Origin: Halostreptopolyspora alba
GTDB taxonomy: Bacteria > Actinomycetota > Actinomycetes > Streptosporangiales > Streptosporangiaceae
Direction: 5' to 3'
DNA: 64,000 bases
Assembly (NCBI GenBank): GCA_003725585.1
Contig: RJMB01000007.1
Coordinates: 119,784-183,783 of the forward strand
The notes beneath the pieces were generated by a model. The model saw only the letters and a program-made list of their open reading frames with translations. It searched no databases and was not told where the DNA came from. Within the stretch, counting starts at the first letter, position 1, and every line of letters begins with the position of its first letter. A program made the translations under genes and the position numbers. This document shows, in pieces, positions 54,641 through 62,828 of the stretch.

Positions 54641-56845
54641 TCAGTTGTCGCTGAGCGTGTCTAAGAGCGCGAACGCAGGTTCGGAATGCCGGACAGGGGC
54701 TGTCAACCAGTCAAGCGCCCTTCGGGTTCTCATCGTGTCACGGTGCTCCGTACCGAGTGAGGTCTCCTGATCTCGCAGCAGTGCGTGAAGTGACTCTTCT
54801 GCTGAAGCTCGCTCTCTGAGTCCGGCGAGTATGGCAAGTGCGAGCCGTGTCCGGAGCGTGTCTTGGTGTTGGGATCCGAGCCGCTGTTCCTGTGCTTCAA
54901 GCACGGAGCGGTATTGGGTTTCGGCCTCGGCGAGGTTTCCTAGCTTTGCCGAAATCCGGGCTATCCTGCGACGAGTTGCCAGTGTGGCTTGATGGGAGGA
55001 GCCCAGCGCCTCACGCTGCATAGTAACGAGGTCCTTGTACTCCGCGTTGGCTATCCCAAGGTCTCCTTGGCCCTCGATCGCTGCTGCGCGCCCGAGCCAT
55101 GCTTTCAGGGTTTCAGGATCGTTGGAACCGAACAGTCGCTTCCGTGCCTCATACACCTCGTGGAAACCGGTTTGCGCGGCTATCCAGTCCTTTCGTTGAA
55201 GGGAAATCCAGGCCAGATCATGTTTCGTCCATAGGGTGTCCCGGTGGTCTGGCCCCAATACGCGTGTCTGGATAGGGAGTTGGCTTCTCCAGGCATGTTC
55301 CGCTTTTTCTAGTGCGCCCTGACGTCCAGCGAGTTCAGCGAGCTGGTGCCGAGTCCTCAGCGTCTGGCGGTGCTCCGCGCCGAGGACGCGTTCCTGGTGG
55401 GGGAGCAGTTCGCTCCAGAGCCCTTCGGCCTTGTCCAGTTCGCCCGCGCGTGCCGCCAACCACGCGAGGCAATGCCTTACCCACAACGTGTCGGGGTGGT
55501 CGGCTCCGAGGGTGCGCTCCCGCCCCTCCAGCACCGCCCGGTAGGCGGTCTCCTCCAATACCGGGTCGGCCGCGTGGCCGGAGTCGAGGAGCGCGGTCAC
55601 GGTGTCGAGCACACCGGCCGCGTTCTCGCCCAAGTTGGTCCGGGTCACCTCGGCCACCAGCGGGTGGACCCCCAGCGTGGGTTCGCCGTTGACCGTGCGC
55701 AGGTCGGCCAGCCCGTGGGCGACGAGGCTGGTGACGGCGCGGTTGAGGACCGCCAGGGTCAGCGGGTTGGGGCCGACGTCGACCACCGAGCCGCTGAGTA
55801 CCTCCGGGTCCAACCTCCGGGTCGGCACGCGCATCCCGTCCGGGCCGAGGAACGACAGCACCGCCAGCAGGGGGCGGGCATGCGGCATCTCACCGTTGAA
55901 CAGTTTCAAGGACAGCTCCCACACCCGGTTCAGCACCAGCCGTTGCGCGCGTTCGGGCCGGTTCTCGGTGTCCACGATGGGTTCGGCGAGGTGGTCGACC
56001 TCGGCCACGGAGCCCCGCACCAGCTCCAGCGCGTCGGCGTAGCCGGGGACCACCAGCGGGTACTCCCGCACCAGCCGCCCCACCAGGTGCAGCGCCAGCG
56101 GCACCCCGCCGAGGCGCCGCGCCAACCTCCAGGCCGCCTCTGGAAGGGCGGCGGGCTCGGAACGGCTGTCCGGGTCGGCGCTGTCGCGCAGCACCCGCAC
56201 CGCCTGTTCGGGTTCCAACGAGGCGACCGGGTGCATCCGCGCGGGCTCCCACACCTCGGGCCGACCCACCCGGGTTGTCACCAGGGTCATCCCGGCCGTG
56301 CTCGCCCGCACCCAGCCGTCGGCGTCGCCGGGGCGTCCCCCCTCGCCCAGCCGCGTGGGGTGGTCGGCGTTGTCGAACACCAGCAGCCACGGCTTGTCGC
56401 TGGCCTCCAGCCACCGCCACACCCACCCCGGGGCGCGCTTCGGGGCGCCGGCGAGACGGGCGGCCTCGGCCTGGGGCGCGCCCAGCTCCACGGCCACCCA
56501 CAGCATGGCGGTCGTGATGTCCTCGGGGCGCACCCAGAACACCCGGATGGCCCGTTCGGCGGCCCGCTCCGCCAGGGCCTGGGCGACGGTGGTCTTCCCG
56601 CACCCGCCGAGCCCGTGCAGGACGTGGGTATGCCCGTCCGGGTGGTCGAGCGCTGCGGTGAGTTCGTCCAGGAGGGAGGCCCGGCCCCGGACGGGCGCGC
56701 GTAACCGGGGCGGGTCGAGGGCCGCGTCGCCGGGCTCCGCCGGCGGGGGAGGGGCGTGGACGTGCACACCGCCCTGGTTGCCGCCGATCTGGACCAGGTG
56801 GCCACCCACGGGCGCGCTCGACTCGTTGGCGACGTTGTCGGTCAT
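54641..56845 (-). CDS. NLR-like NB-ARC ATPase with C-terminal TPR repeats
   Basis: A 734-residue STAND ATPase. After a Gly/His-rich leader (GGNQGGVHVHAPPPP) come the P-loop at 78-86 (GLGGCGKTT), Walker B near 153-161 (WLLVFDNAD), sensor TLVTTR near 190 and GGVPLALHL in the helical part. Residues about 490-720 hold seven kinesin-light-chain-type TPR units marked LGADHPDTL, LGAEHRQTL, LGPDHRDTL, FGSNDPETL, LGSSHQATL, LGSQHQDTL and LGTEHRDTM. No enzymatic effector domain is visible. ATG 56845 follows GGAAAGGTGAG. The TPR half (54641 to about 55350) is clearly less G+C-rich than the NB-ARC half. Confidence 0.88.
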   Translation of the reverse strand: MTDNVANESSAPVGGHLVQIGGNQGGVHVHAPPPPAEPGDAALDPPRLRAPVRGRASLLDELTAALDHPDGHTHVLHGLGGCGKTTVAQALAERAAERAIRVFWVRPEDITTAMLWVAVELGAPQAEAARLAGAPKRAPGWVWRWLEASDKPWLLVFDNADHPTRLGEGGRPGDADGWVRASTAGMTLVTTRVGRPEVWEPARMHPVASLEPEQAVRVLRDSADPDSRSEPAALPEAAWRLARRLGGVPLALHLVGRLVREYPLVVPGYADALELVRGSVAEVDHLAEPIVDTENRPERAQRLVLNRVWELSLKLFNGEMPHARPLLAVLSFLGPDGMRVPTRRLDPEVLSGSVVDVGPNPLTLAVLNRAVTSLVAHGLADLRTVNGEPTLGVHPLVAEVTRTNLGENAAGVLDTVTALLDSGHAADPVLEETAYRAVLEGRERTLGADHPDTLWVRHCLAWLAARAGELDKAEGLWSELLPHQERVLGAEHRQTLRTRHQLAELAGRQGALEKAEHAWRSQLPIQTRVLGPDHRDTLWTKHDLAWISLQRKDWIAAQTGFHEVYEARKRLFGSNDPETLKAWLGRAAAIEGQGDLGIANAEYKDLVTMQREALGSSHQATLATRRRIARISAKLGNLAEAETQYRSVLEAQEQRLGSQHQDTLRTRLALAILAGLRERASAEESLHALLRDQETSLGTEHRDTMRTRRALDWLTAPVRHSEPAFALLDTLSDN

Positions 56846-57149
56846 CTCACCTTTCCGGTGCGGGAAGGCGGCCCACGGCCCTCCGGGCGGCGAGGGGCGT
56901 GTCCCGCCAACGCGTGGACACGCGTTGGCGGGACATCGCCCTGCGCGACATCCTAGGTTCGCCGCGTGGCCCGGTGTATGGCCCCGGGGTGAGATTCCCC
57001 TACGCGCGGGGAAGGGGCGCCCTCGCGGCGGCCGGGCCACCCGAACGCGCCCCTCCCAAAGGACGATCGTGCGCTTTTTCCCGGATCCCGGCGCGTGTTC
57101 GGGTAAGAGTTCACGATGGTCGGCGAATCCCCGGGGTCACCCCCACCAC
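56846..57149. other. intergenic region holding palindromic repeat copy A
   Basis: A 304-base gap between the SUMF1 gene and the NLR gene (both minus strand). Apart from the repeat at 57065-57139, bases 56895-56935 contain the inverted pair GCCAACGCGTGG/CACGCGTTGGCG. Nothing else is seen. Confidence 0.5.
57065..57139. repeat. palindromic intergenic repeat, copy A
   Basis: A 75-base sequence nearly identical to 59021-59096. Both start GATCGTGC and end in the shared block GGCGAATCCCCGGGGTCA, with CCCGGATCCCGGCG in the middle. The arms GATCGTG and TTCACGATG can fold into a hairpin. It begins 10 bases after a minus-strand gene's stop (SUMF1 at 57150), exactly as copy B does. Confidence 0.8.
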
Positions 57150-57845
57150 TCACAGCGAGCGGGCGAGCCGGAACCCGAGATCGTCGATACGCAGGGTCGG
57201 GTGACTCTTGCGGCGCGCCGAGGCCCGGCATCCACGGGGGTGGTCGTTCCACCCGCCGCCGCGGAACACCCGGTAGGGGCCGTAGACGTGGGGGTCGTAG
57301 ACGTCCCAGCACCACTCCCACACGTTGCCGAGCGTGTCGTGCAGCCCCCACGCGTTGGGCGCCCTGGTGGCGACGTCGCGCTCCCCGCCCTCGGAGTTGG
57401 CGCGGTACCACGCGATCTCGTCCAGCTCCCCGTACCGGGTGCCGGCGGTTCCGGCCCGGCACGCGTGCTCCCACTCGGCCTCCGAGGGCAGACGGTACCC
57501 GTCGGCGGACCAGTCGCAGGTGACGTCCAACCCGTCGGGGTCCTCACCCAGCGTGTAGCAGGGGGAGAGCCCCGCCCGCAGTGAGATCCGATTGCAGAAC
57601 CGGACCGCGTCCAGCCAGGACACCTCGGTGACCGGTGCCCGAGGTCGCGTCACCCTCTCGGGATCCTCGTCGCGACACGCGCGGTACCATCCCCGCGTCA
57701 CGGGGTGCGTCGCGAGCCGGAACCCCGCAACCGGGGCGGTCCAGGTGGTTCCTGTTCCCTCGTCGCGCAGGGTGATCTCCCCGGCGGGGATCTCGACCAT
57801 GCGCCCGTCGGGCGTCTCGGATGAAGGTGCGGCGGTGTCGGTCAC
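57150..57845 (-). CDS. SUMF1/FGE-domain protein, non-oxidase type
   Basis: A 231-residue formylglycine-generating-enzyme-fold protein. Landmarks are MVEIPAGEITL, ATHPVTRGWYRACR, EVSWLDAVRFCNR, YRLPSEAEWEHACR, NAWGLHDTLGNVWEWC and the C-terminal RVFRGGGWNDHPRGCRAS. In true FGE the last motif carries two copper-binding Cys (GGSxxCHxxxC); here the first is Asp, so cysteine oxidation is unlikely. Such domains serve as binding or C-S-bond modules, often beside STAND ATPases. GTG 57845 (AAGGA upstream) is preferred over GTG 57869. It is upstream of the NLR gene on the same strand. Confidence 0.87.
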   Translation of the reverse strand: MTDTAAPSSETPDGRMVEIPAGEITLRDEGTGTTWTAPVAGFRLATHPVTRGWYRACRDEDPERVTRPRAPVTEVSWLDAVRFCNRISLRAGLSPCYTLGEDPDGLDVTCDWSADGYRLPSEAEWEHACRAGTAGTRYGELDEIAWYRANSEGGERDVATRAPNAWGLHDTLGNVWEWCWDVYDPHVYGPYRVFRGGGWNDHPRGCRASARRKSHPTLRIDDLGFRLARSL

Positions 57846-57916
57846 GGGTTCCTTACTACCCGAATTCACGCCCCGTCTCGGCGTGAGGCGGGGCGTCGAG
57901 TAGGCCCGCGGCCCGG

Positions 57917-58141
57917 TCAGAGCCGAGAACCGCCGGCTCGCCGAGCTGGCGCGGGGCGCGCTGCGGGCCGTGCTGGAGACGACGAAACCGGGCGTCCCGT
58001 GCTCCAGGGTCGCGACCCGCGCGGTGGAGGCCGCCGGCCCTCTCTCCGAGGACGTGGTGTTCCACCACCTCTACGGCTATCCGGTCGGGCTGGCGCACAA
58101 CGGGATCGGCCGCGGCACGCGCTGGGTTCGGGAATGCGAGA
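57917..58141 (+). pseudogene. fragment of an M24 (Xaa-Pro peptidase / ectoine hydrolase-like) protein
   Basis: About 70 residues read like the C-terminal catalytic part of an M24 metallopeptidase: RAENRRLAELARGALRAVLE, TKPGVPCSRVATRAVEAAG and VVFHHLYGYPVGLAHNG, the HHxxGYPVG stretch being a metal-ligand region. No start, no N-terminal domain and no conserved end are present, and the 3' end runs into the LysE gene on the other strand. It is therefore a remnant. Recognition is by eye only. Confidence 0.5.
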
Positions 58142-58152
58142 CGGGCGCCCGG

Positions 58153-58797
58153 TCAGGCCGGTCGGCGCCCCGTCAGCGCGAGGTGGGCGCCCAGGCCGAT
58201 CATCAGACAGCCGGAGATGGCCCCGGTGATCTCCATGCGGCGCGGGACGAGCAGGAACCAGCGGCGCACGGTTCCCGCGAGCAGCGCGTAGCAGGTGTCG
58301 CAGGCCACCGCGATCAGGTTGAACACCGCCCCGAAGACGAGCATCTGCAGCATGAGGCTTCCGGCAGCGGGGCTGGCGAACTGCGGTAGCGCCGCGGCGA
58401 AGAAGATGAGTGACTTCGGGTTGGTGGCGCCGACCACGAACCCGTCCCAGAGGCCGCGCCACCCCTGGCCGGCGCTTGCCGGGGGCTGCTCCTGGGAGGG
58501 CACCAGCGCGCGACGGTGCCGGATCGTCTGCACACCGAGGAAGACCAGATAGGCGGCTCCGGCCAGCTTCACCGCGGTCAACAGCGCGGTGAACTGCGCG
58601 ACGGCGGTGCCTAGCCCTACTGCCACCACCGCCACCAGAACCATCTCGCCCAGCGCGTTACCGCCGGCCGAGAGCAGCGCTGCCCGCCGCCCGTAGGCGA
58701 AGCCCCGCCCCACGACGAACAGCACGCTCGGGCCGGGAACGACGATCAGCAGGAACGCGGCGGTGGAGAAGGAGAGCAGGGCCATTGTGCTGGGCAC
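58153..58797 (-). CDS. LysE/RhtB-family amino acid exporter
   Basis: A 214-residue protein with six membrane helices and the family motif VVPGPSVLFVVGRGFAYGRRA near the N-terminus, then GATNPKSLIFFAAALPQF. It exports amino acids or their derivatives. The GTG at 58797 has AGGAGG 6 bases upstream and is preferred to the ATG four codons later. Confidence 0.9.
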   Translation of the reverse strand: MPSTMALLSFSTAAFLLIVVPGPSVLFVVGRGFAYGRRAALLSAGGNALGEMVLVAVVAVGLGTAVAQFTALLTAVKLAGAAYLVFLGVQTIRHRRALVPSQEQPPASAGQGWRGLWDGFVVGATNPKSLIFFAAALPQFASPAAGSLMLQMLVFGAVFNLIAVACDTCYALLAGTVRRWFLLVPRRMEITGAISGCLMIGLGAHLALTGRRPA

Positions 58798-59020
58798 GAG
58801 GATCCTCCTTGGTCGCGACCACATCAGTCTCCCGGAGCTGGCCGCGAGCGCGGGCCGGGCCTGAGCTGCCGGCCGAACGGCCGCGCACCTCATCACGCAG
58901 TGTCTCAGCGCCGCGCCATGCCCGCTCTACGGGGCTGGCTCTCCCACGGATCGGCCGCGCCGGTCGTCTCGGAGAGCCGCCAGCCCGCCCTTGCGCCGCT
59001 TTCAGGGGTGATCCAGGGAT

Positions 59021-59096
59021 GATCGTGCACTTTTGCCCGGATCCCGGCGGTGGGTTCCGGTAAAAGTTCACGATGATCGGCGAATCCCCGGGGTCA
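59021..59096. repeat. palindromic intergenic repeat, copy B
   Basis: The 76-base second copy. GATGATCGTGCACTTTT (59018-59034) is nearly complementary to AAAAGTTCACGATGATC (59062-59078), giving a 17-bp stem with two or three mismatches. It lies 21 bases after the stop of the acyl-CoA ligase on the minus strand. It differs from copy A at only a few bases plus one indel. Confidence 0.8.
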
Positions 59097-59117
59097 TCCT
59101 CTCGGGCCCCGCGCCGG

Positions 59118-60689
59118 CTACTGCCTCGACACAGCGGACGCGCCGCCGCGCAGCACGTACTTCTGGATCTTGCCCGTGGCGGTCTTGGGGAGCTGGTCCA
59201 CGAACTCCACCTGGGTGGGGGCCTTGAAGTGCGCCAGGTTGTCGCGCGCGAAGGCGATGATGTCCTCGGCGGTGGCCTCGGCCCCCTCGTGGAGCACGAC
59301 GGCGGCGCGCGGGGTCTCGCCCCACTTCTCGTGCGGCACCCCGACCACCGCCACCTCCTGGACCGAGGGGTGGCGCAGCAGCACCCCCTCGACCTCGATG
59401 GAGGAGATGTTCTCGCCACCGGAGATGATGACGTCCTTGATCCGGTCCTGGATCTCCACGTAACCGTCCGGGTGGGTGACGGCGGCGTCGCCGCTGTGGA
59501 ACCAGCCGTCGCGCAGGACCTTCGCGGTGGCCTCGGGGTCGTTGTAGTAGCCCGCCATCACGACGTTGCCGCGCACCGCGATCTCGCCGACCGTTTCGCC
59601 GTCCCAGGGAACCTCGGCGCCGGACTCGTCGAGGACCGCGAGCTCGCCTGAGGTGATCAGCTCGACCCCCTGGCGCGCCTTGAGCGCGCCGCGTTCCCGC
59701 GTCGAAAGGCCGTCGTGCTCCGGACGGGGCTCGCACACCAGGATGAAGGGGGCGGTCTCGGTGAGTCCGTAGATGTGGGTCACTGTCCAGCCGAACTCCT
59801 GTTCCAGCCGCTCGATGGTGGCGGCGGCGGGGGCGGAGCCGGCGGTGACGACGTGCACCCCACCGGTGCCGGGACCACGGACCTCCTGTGGGGTGTTGGC
59901 CAGCGTGATCAGCACGGTGGGGGCCGCGCACAGCCAGGTGATCCCCTCGGTGCGGATGAGGTCGAACACGCGTGCCGGCTCGATCGCGCGCAGGCACACA
60001 TGGGTGGCGGCCGCCGCGGTCACCGTCCAGGTGTAGGTCCAGCCGTTGGCGTGGAACATCGGCAGCGTCCACAGGTAGCGCTCGCCGACGTCGATGCGCA
60101 GGTGCAGCAGGGTGCCGACCGTGTTCATGTAGGCGTTGCGGTGGGTGATCATCACGCCCTTGGGGCGTGCGGTGGTGCCGCTGGTGTAGTTGATGGTCAG
60201 CAGGTCGCTCTCGGCGATGCGCGGCCGGGTGAAGTCCGGGTCGGCGTCCGCGACGAGGGACTCGTAGTCCTCCCACCCCTCACGCGCCCCCTCGAGCGCC
60301 ACGAAACGCTCGACGCCGGGCATCTGGTCGCGCACCCGGTCCACCGCGTCGAGCTGGTCGGCGTGGGCGCACACCACCGTGGCGCCGGAGTGGTTGACGA
60401 TGTAGCTGAAGTCGTCGGCCGTCAGCCGGAAGTTGATGGGCACCAGCACCGCGCCGATCTGCGGCACCGCGTAGAACGACTCCAACTGGGCGTGGGTGTT
60501 GGGGGCGATGTAGGCGACGCGGTCGCCCTTGGCCACCCCCATACGCTGCAAAACGGTGGACCAGCGGTCGCAGCGGTCGAGGAACTGGTCGTAGGTCAGC
60601 CGCAGCTCTCCGTCGACCACCGCCTCGCGGTGCGGGTGCAACCTGCGCGCACGGCGGGCGAACTCCAGCGGGGTGAGGGCAGTTTCCAT
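59118..60689 (-). CDS. AMP-dependent acyl-CoA synthetase/ligase
   Basis: A 523-residue ANL-superfamily enzyme. The P-loop YTSGTTARPKGV, A5-type YGLTETAP, A7 GWFHSGDAAV, hinge DRIKDVIISGGENISS and the C-terminal catalytic Lys in PKTATGKIQK are all present. It activates a carboxylic acid (medium/long-chain or aryl) to its CoA thioester via the adenylate. Nothing nearby fixes the substrate; it is monocistronic as far as can be seen. Confidence 0.92.
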   Translation of the reverse strand: METALTPLEFARRARRLHPHREAVVDGELRLTYDQFLDRCDRWSTVLQRMGVAKGDRVAYIAPNTHAQLESFYAVPQIGAVLVPINFRLTADDFSYIVNHSGATVVCAHADQLDAVDRVRDQMPGVERFVALEGAREGWEDYESLVADADPDFTRPRIAESDLLTINYTSGTTARPKGVMITHRNAYMNTVGTLLHLRIDVGERYLWTLPMFHANGWTYTWTVTAAAATHVCLRAIEPARVFDLIRTEGITWLCAAPTVLITLANTPQEVRGPGTGGVHVVTAGSAPAAATIERLEQEFGWTVTHIYGLTETAPFILVCEPRPEHDGLSTRERGALKARQGVELITSGELAVLDESGAEVPWDGETVGEIAVRGNVVMAGYYNDPEATAKVLRDGWFHSGDAAVTHPDGYVEIQDRIKDVIISGGENISSIEVEGVLLRHPSVQEVAVVGVPHEKWGETPRAAVVLHEGAEATAEDIIAFARDNLAHFKAPTQVEFVDQLPKTATGKIQKYVLRGGASAVSRQ

Positions 60690-60917
60690 GACGCCTACTC
60701 TCTACGACGGCCGCGGCGGCGGGCGCCGACGTCGCGAAACCGGTCGGCTCGGGGCCGGTGGCCCAGAACATACGGGGTTCGCGCGCCGGGCGGCAAGACC
60801 GCCGCGACGCGTGGGCCTCGCGTCCCGCCGCGACCGCGGCACGCTCCCCGGAGGTGGCGGGGAGAACGGTGCCCGCCCCGCGGGCTTGGGCTCTCGTGGC
60901 CGGGGCGGGCCACCGGT

Positions 60918-62114
60918 TCACGACGAGGAGCCCCCACGGGAACGCAGGATCCGGTTCCGCCCGCGGCGGGCCTTGCGGACGCCACGGGCGAGCAGCTCCC
61001 GGGCCAGCTGGCGGGCCGTCACCTCGCGCAGCGGCCGGTCGTCGACGCGTGTGGGCTTCTTGGGCCTGACCGCGGACTGCTTCGCGCTCGCGGCGACGAC
61101 ACCCATGAGGGCCTGGGCGGCGGCCTGCGGGGGCACGGCGACATCGGGGTCCGGGGTGCCGGCTCGGCCGCTGGGATACTGGCTCAACAGCTCGAGGTCA
61201 CCGACGACCCGCACCCCGAGCGCCGTGATGGTCTCCGCCGCCTCGCTCCCGATCTTCGCGGCCCGCTCCAGGGCCCACTCCGGGGTGCGGATCGCCTGGT
61301 CGTGCCGCGTCGGTTTGTAGGCCACCTTCATCCGCTTGACCGCCCCCCGCCGGATGTGGCTGGCGTAGAGCCCGGTGGGCCACGACCCGGCCTTGAACTG
61401 CTGGTTGAAGCTGCGCACCAGCTCCGCCTCGGCGTGGGTCAGCGACCGGTTGGCCTGGCTGTCGTCGGGGACCAGGAACCCCTCGGGGAGATCCAGCAGC
61501 CCCTCGAACGCGCTCATCAGCATCCGGGGGTCGGAGTCGTCGACACAGATCACGGTCAGGTTCTCGGGACCCACCGCGTTGGCCCACCGCGTCACGATCT
61601 CGCCCTGCTGGTGGCGCCGCCAGAACGCGGAGTTGGGGCGTTCGTGGGGGCGGTTGAACATGATGTCCAACCACTCATCGAACGGGTCGCGGATCCCGTT
61701 CTGTACGTACTGCTGCCACTGGGCCGCCAGGACCTTGCCGAGAGGCCGGAGGGTCACCACCACGTGCACGTTGTCACCGAGGTCGGAGACGACGCGCCGG
61801 ACCGCGTCCTCGTCGGCGTCGGCGAAGAACTCGCTGCTGATGACCGCCCGCTGGTCCCCCGTGGCAGCGACCTCCGCGACCAGGTTCTCCCAGTCGCGGG
61901 TAGCGGCGGCGGGTTCGCCCAGCATCGGCCCACGGCCCGTGATCGCCTGCACCGGACGAACCGGGTGCAGCCCCTTGCCGATGTAGGTGATGCCGTGATC
62001 CGCCAACCGCTCGCGGGCCTGGTGGAAGGCGCCCTGGACCGCGGTGGTTCCGCTCTTGTGCGGCCCGATGTGCAGAAGCCGTGCGTTGGGGGGAAGTGGT
62101 TCGACACCGGACAC
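60918..62114 (-). CDS. sulfotransferase-like P-loop protein
   Basis: A 398-residue protein. LLHIGPHKSGTTAVQGAFH near residue 13 is a sulfotransferase-type 5'-phosphosulfate loop, and VVVTLRPLGKVLAAQWQQYV supplies the 3'-phosphate (PAPS) Arg/Ser region. The C-terminal 90 residues are basic and of low complexity (VRKARRGRNRILRSRG). It may transfer sulfate to a surface glycan or small molecule. GTG 62114 has GGAGGAAA upstream; the open frame beyond it is not coding-like. Confidence 0.8.
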   Translation of the reverse strand: MSGVEPLPPNARLLHIGPHKSGTTAVQGAFHQARERLADHGITYIGKGLHPVRPVQAITGRGPMLGEPAAATRDWENLVAEVAATGDQRAVISSEFFADADEDAVRRVVSDLGDNVHVVVTLRPLGKVLAAQWQQYVQNGIRDPFDEWLDIMFNRPHERPNSAFWRRHQQGEIVTRWANAVGPENLTVICVDDSDPRMLMSAFEGLLDLPEGFLVPDDSQANRSLTHAEAELVRSFNQQFKAGSWPTGLYASHIRRGAVKRMKVAYKPTRHDQAIRTPEWALERAAKIGSEAAETITALGVRVVGDLELLSQYPSGRAGTPDPDVAVPPQAAAQALMGVVAASAKQSAVRPKKPTRVDDRPLREVTARQLARELLARGVRKARRGRNRILRSRGGSSS

Positions 62115-62274
62115 TGGATGTTTCCTCCGCGATTGAGATGATTTTGGAGGAAAGTAATTGGTCCATGTTATATCGGCAAACCCGACATCCGGGCGTGGTG
62201 CCGGGATTACGCAGCGTGGGAGCGGCGGCCGGTTGGCGTCGCGGAGGTGCCCGGGGAGGAGCGGCGCGGTTCCC

Positions 62275-62811
62275 TCAGCGCGTCGCGCCCGCGCGTCCGC
62301 TCCGGCGGGCGCGGTGCAGGGCCACGTTGACCCGGTTGGCGCAGGCCACACCGCAGAACCGGCGTCGTCCGTTGCGTGAGGTGTCGACGAAGACCGTCCC
62401 GCAGCCCTCGCGGGCGCACCGCCCCAGCCGGTGCCCGCCGGCCCCGCACACAGCGACGGCCAACCCGCCCGAGGTGGTGGCCCTGACCCGCGCCACCAGA
62501 TCCCCCTCCTCGGTGAGGTAGTGCAGGTGCGGGGGATAGCCGTCGTGGACGGCGACGCGCACGCGCGTCGCGCCGTCCTCGAGCAGACCGTTGACCAGCT
62601 CGACCTGGCGCATCGTGTCGGCCTCGCCGAACACGGGGGAGAGCCGGGCGCACCAGTCGGCCAGCTCCGCCGCCCGCTCCGGGGCGACCTCGGGGTGTTT
62701 GATGGAGTGCTCCCGCAGAACCCCGGTCAGCGCGGCCGGTGAACGATCGGTGGTGTTGACCAGCGCGGCGGCGAGCAGGGAGCCGTTGCCCCCGTAAGTG
62801 TTGAACTGCAC
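62275..62811 (-). CDS. CGNR zinc-finger regulator (variant CANR motif)
   Basis: A 178-residue protein of the ABATE-CGNR family. The N-terminal 120 residues contain RAAELADWCARLSPVFG. The C-terminal zinc ribbon is GRCAREGCGTVFVDTSRNGR followed by RFCGVACANRVNVALHR, where CGNR reads CANR. These are stress-related DNA-binding proteins. GTG 62811 lies within the inverted repeat GTGTTG/CAACAC (62798-62816). It is divergent from a TauE permease with under 30 bases between starts, so they surely share control. Confidence 0.88.
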   Translation of the reverse strand: MQFNTYGGNGSLLAAALVNTTDRSPAALTGVLREHSIKHPEVAPERAAELADWCARLSPVFGEADTMRQVELVNGLLEDGATRVRVAVHDGYPPHLHYLTEEGDLVARVRATTSGGLAVAVCGAGGHRLGRCAREGCGTVFVDTSRNGRRRFCGVACANRVNVALHRARRSGRAGATR

Positions 62812-62828
62812 AACACCATTACACCAGG

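Noticed and set aside
56895..56935. Inverted pair around CAACGCGTGGACACGCGTTGGCG as an NLR operator
   Set aside because: It lies 50-90 bases upstream of the NLR start and could be one, but it is GC-rich with no supporting half-sites, so it was not listed as a regulatory feature.
57150..57845. True formylglycine-generating enzyme (sulfatase maturation)
   Set aside because: The first catalytic Cys of the GGSxxCHxxxC motif is Asp and no sulfatase gene is nearby, so the call was kept at SUMF1-domain protein.
59715..62141. 808-codon open frame on the plus strand
   Set aside because: Antisense to the acyl-CoA ligase and sulfotransferase-like gene. Its protein is a Gly/Val/His/Arg-rich mirror of them, with no domain; typical of high-G+C antisense frames.
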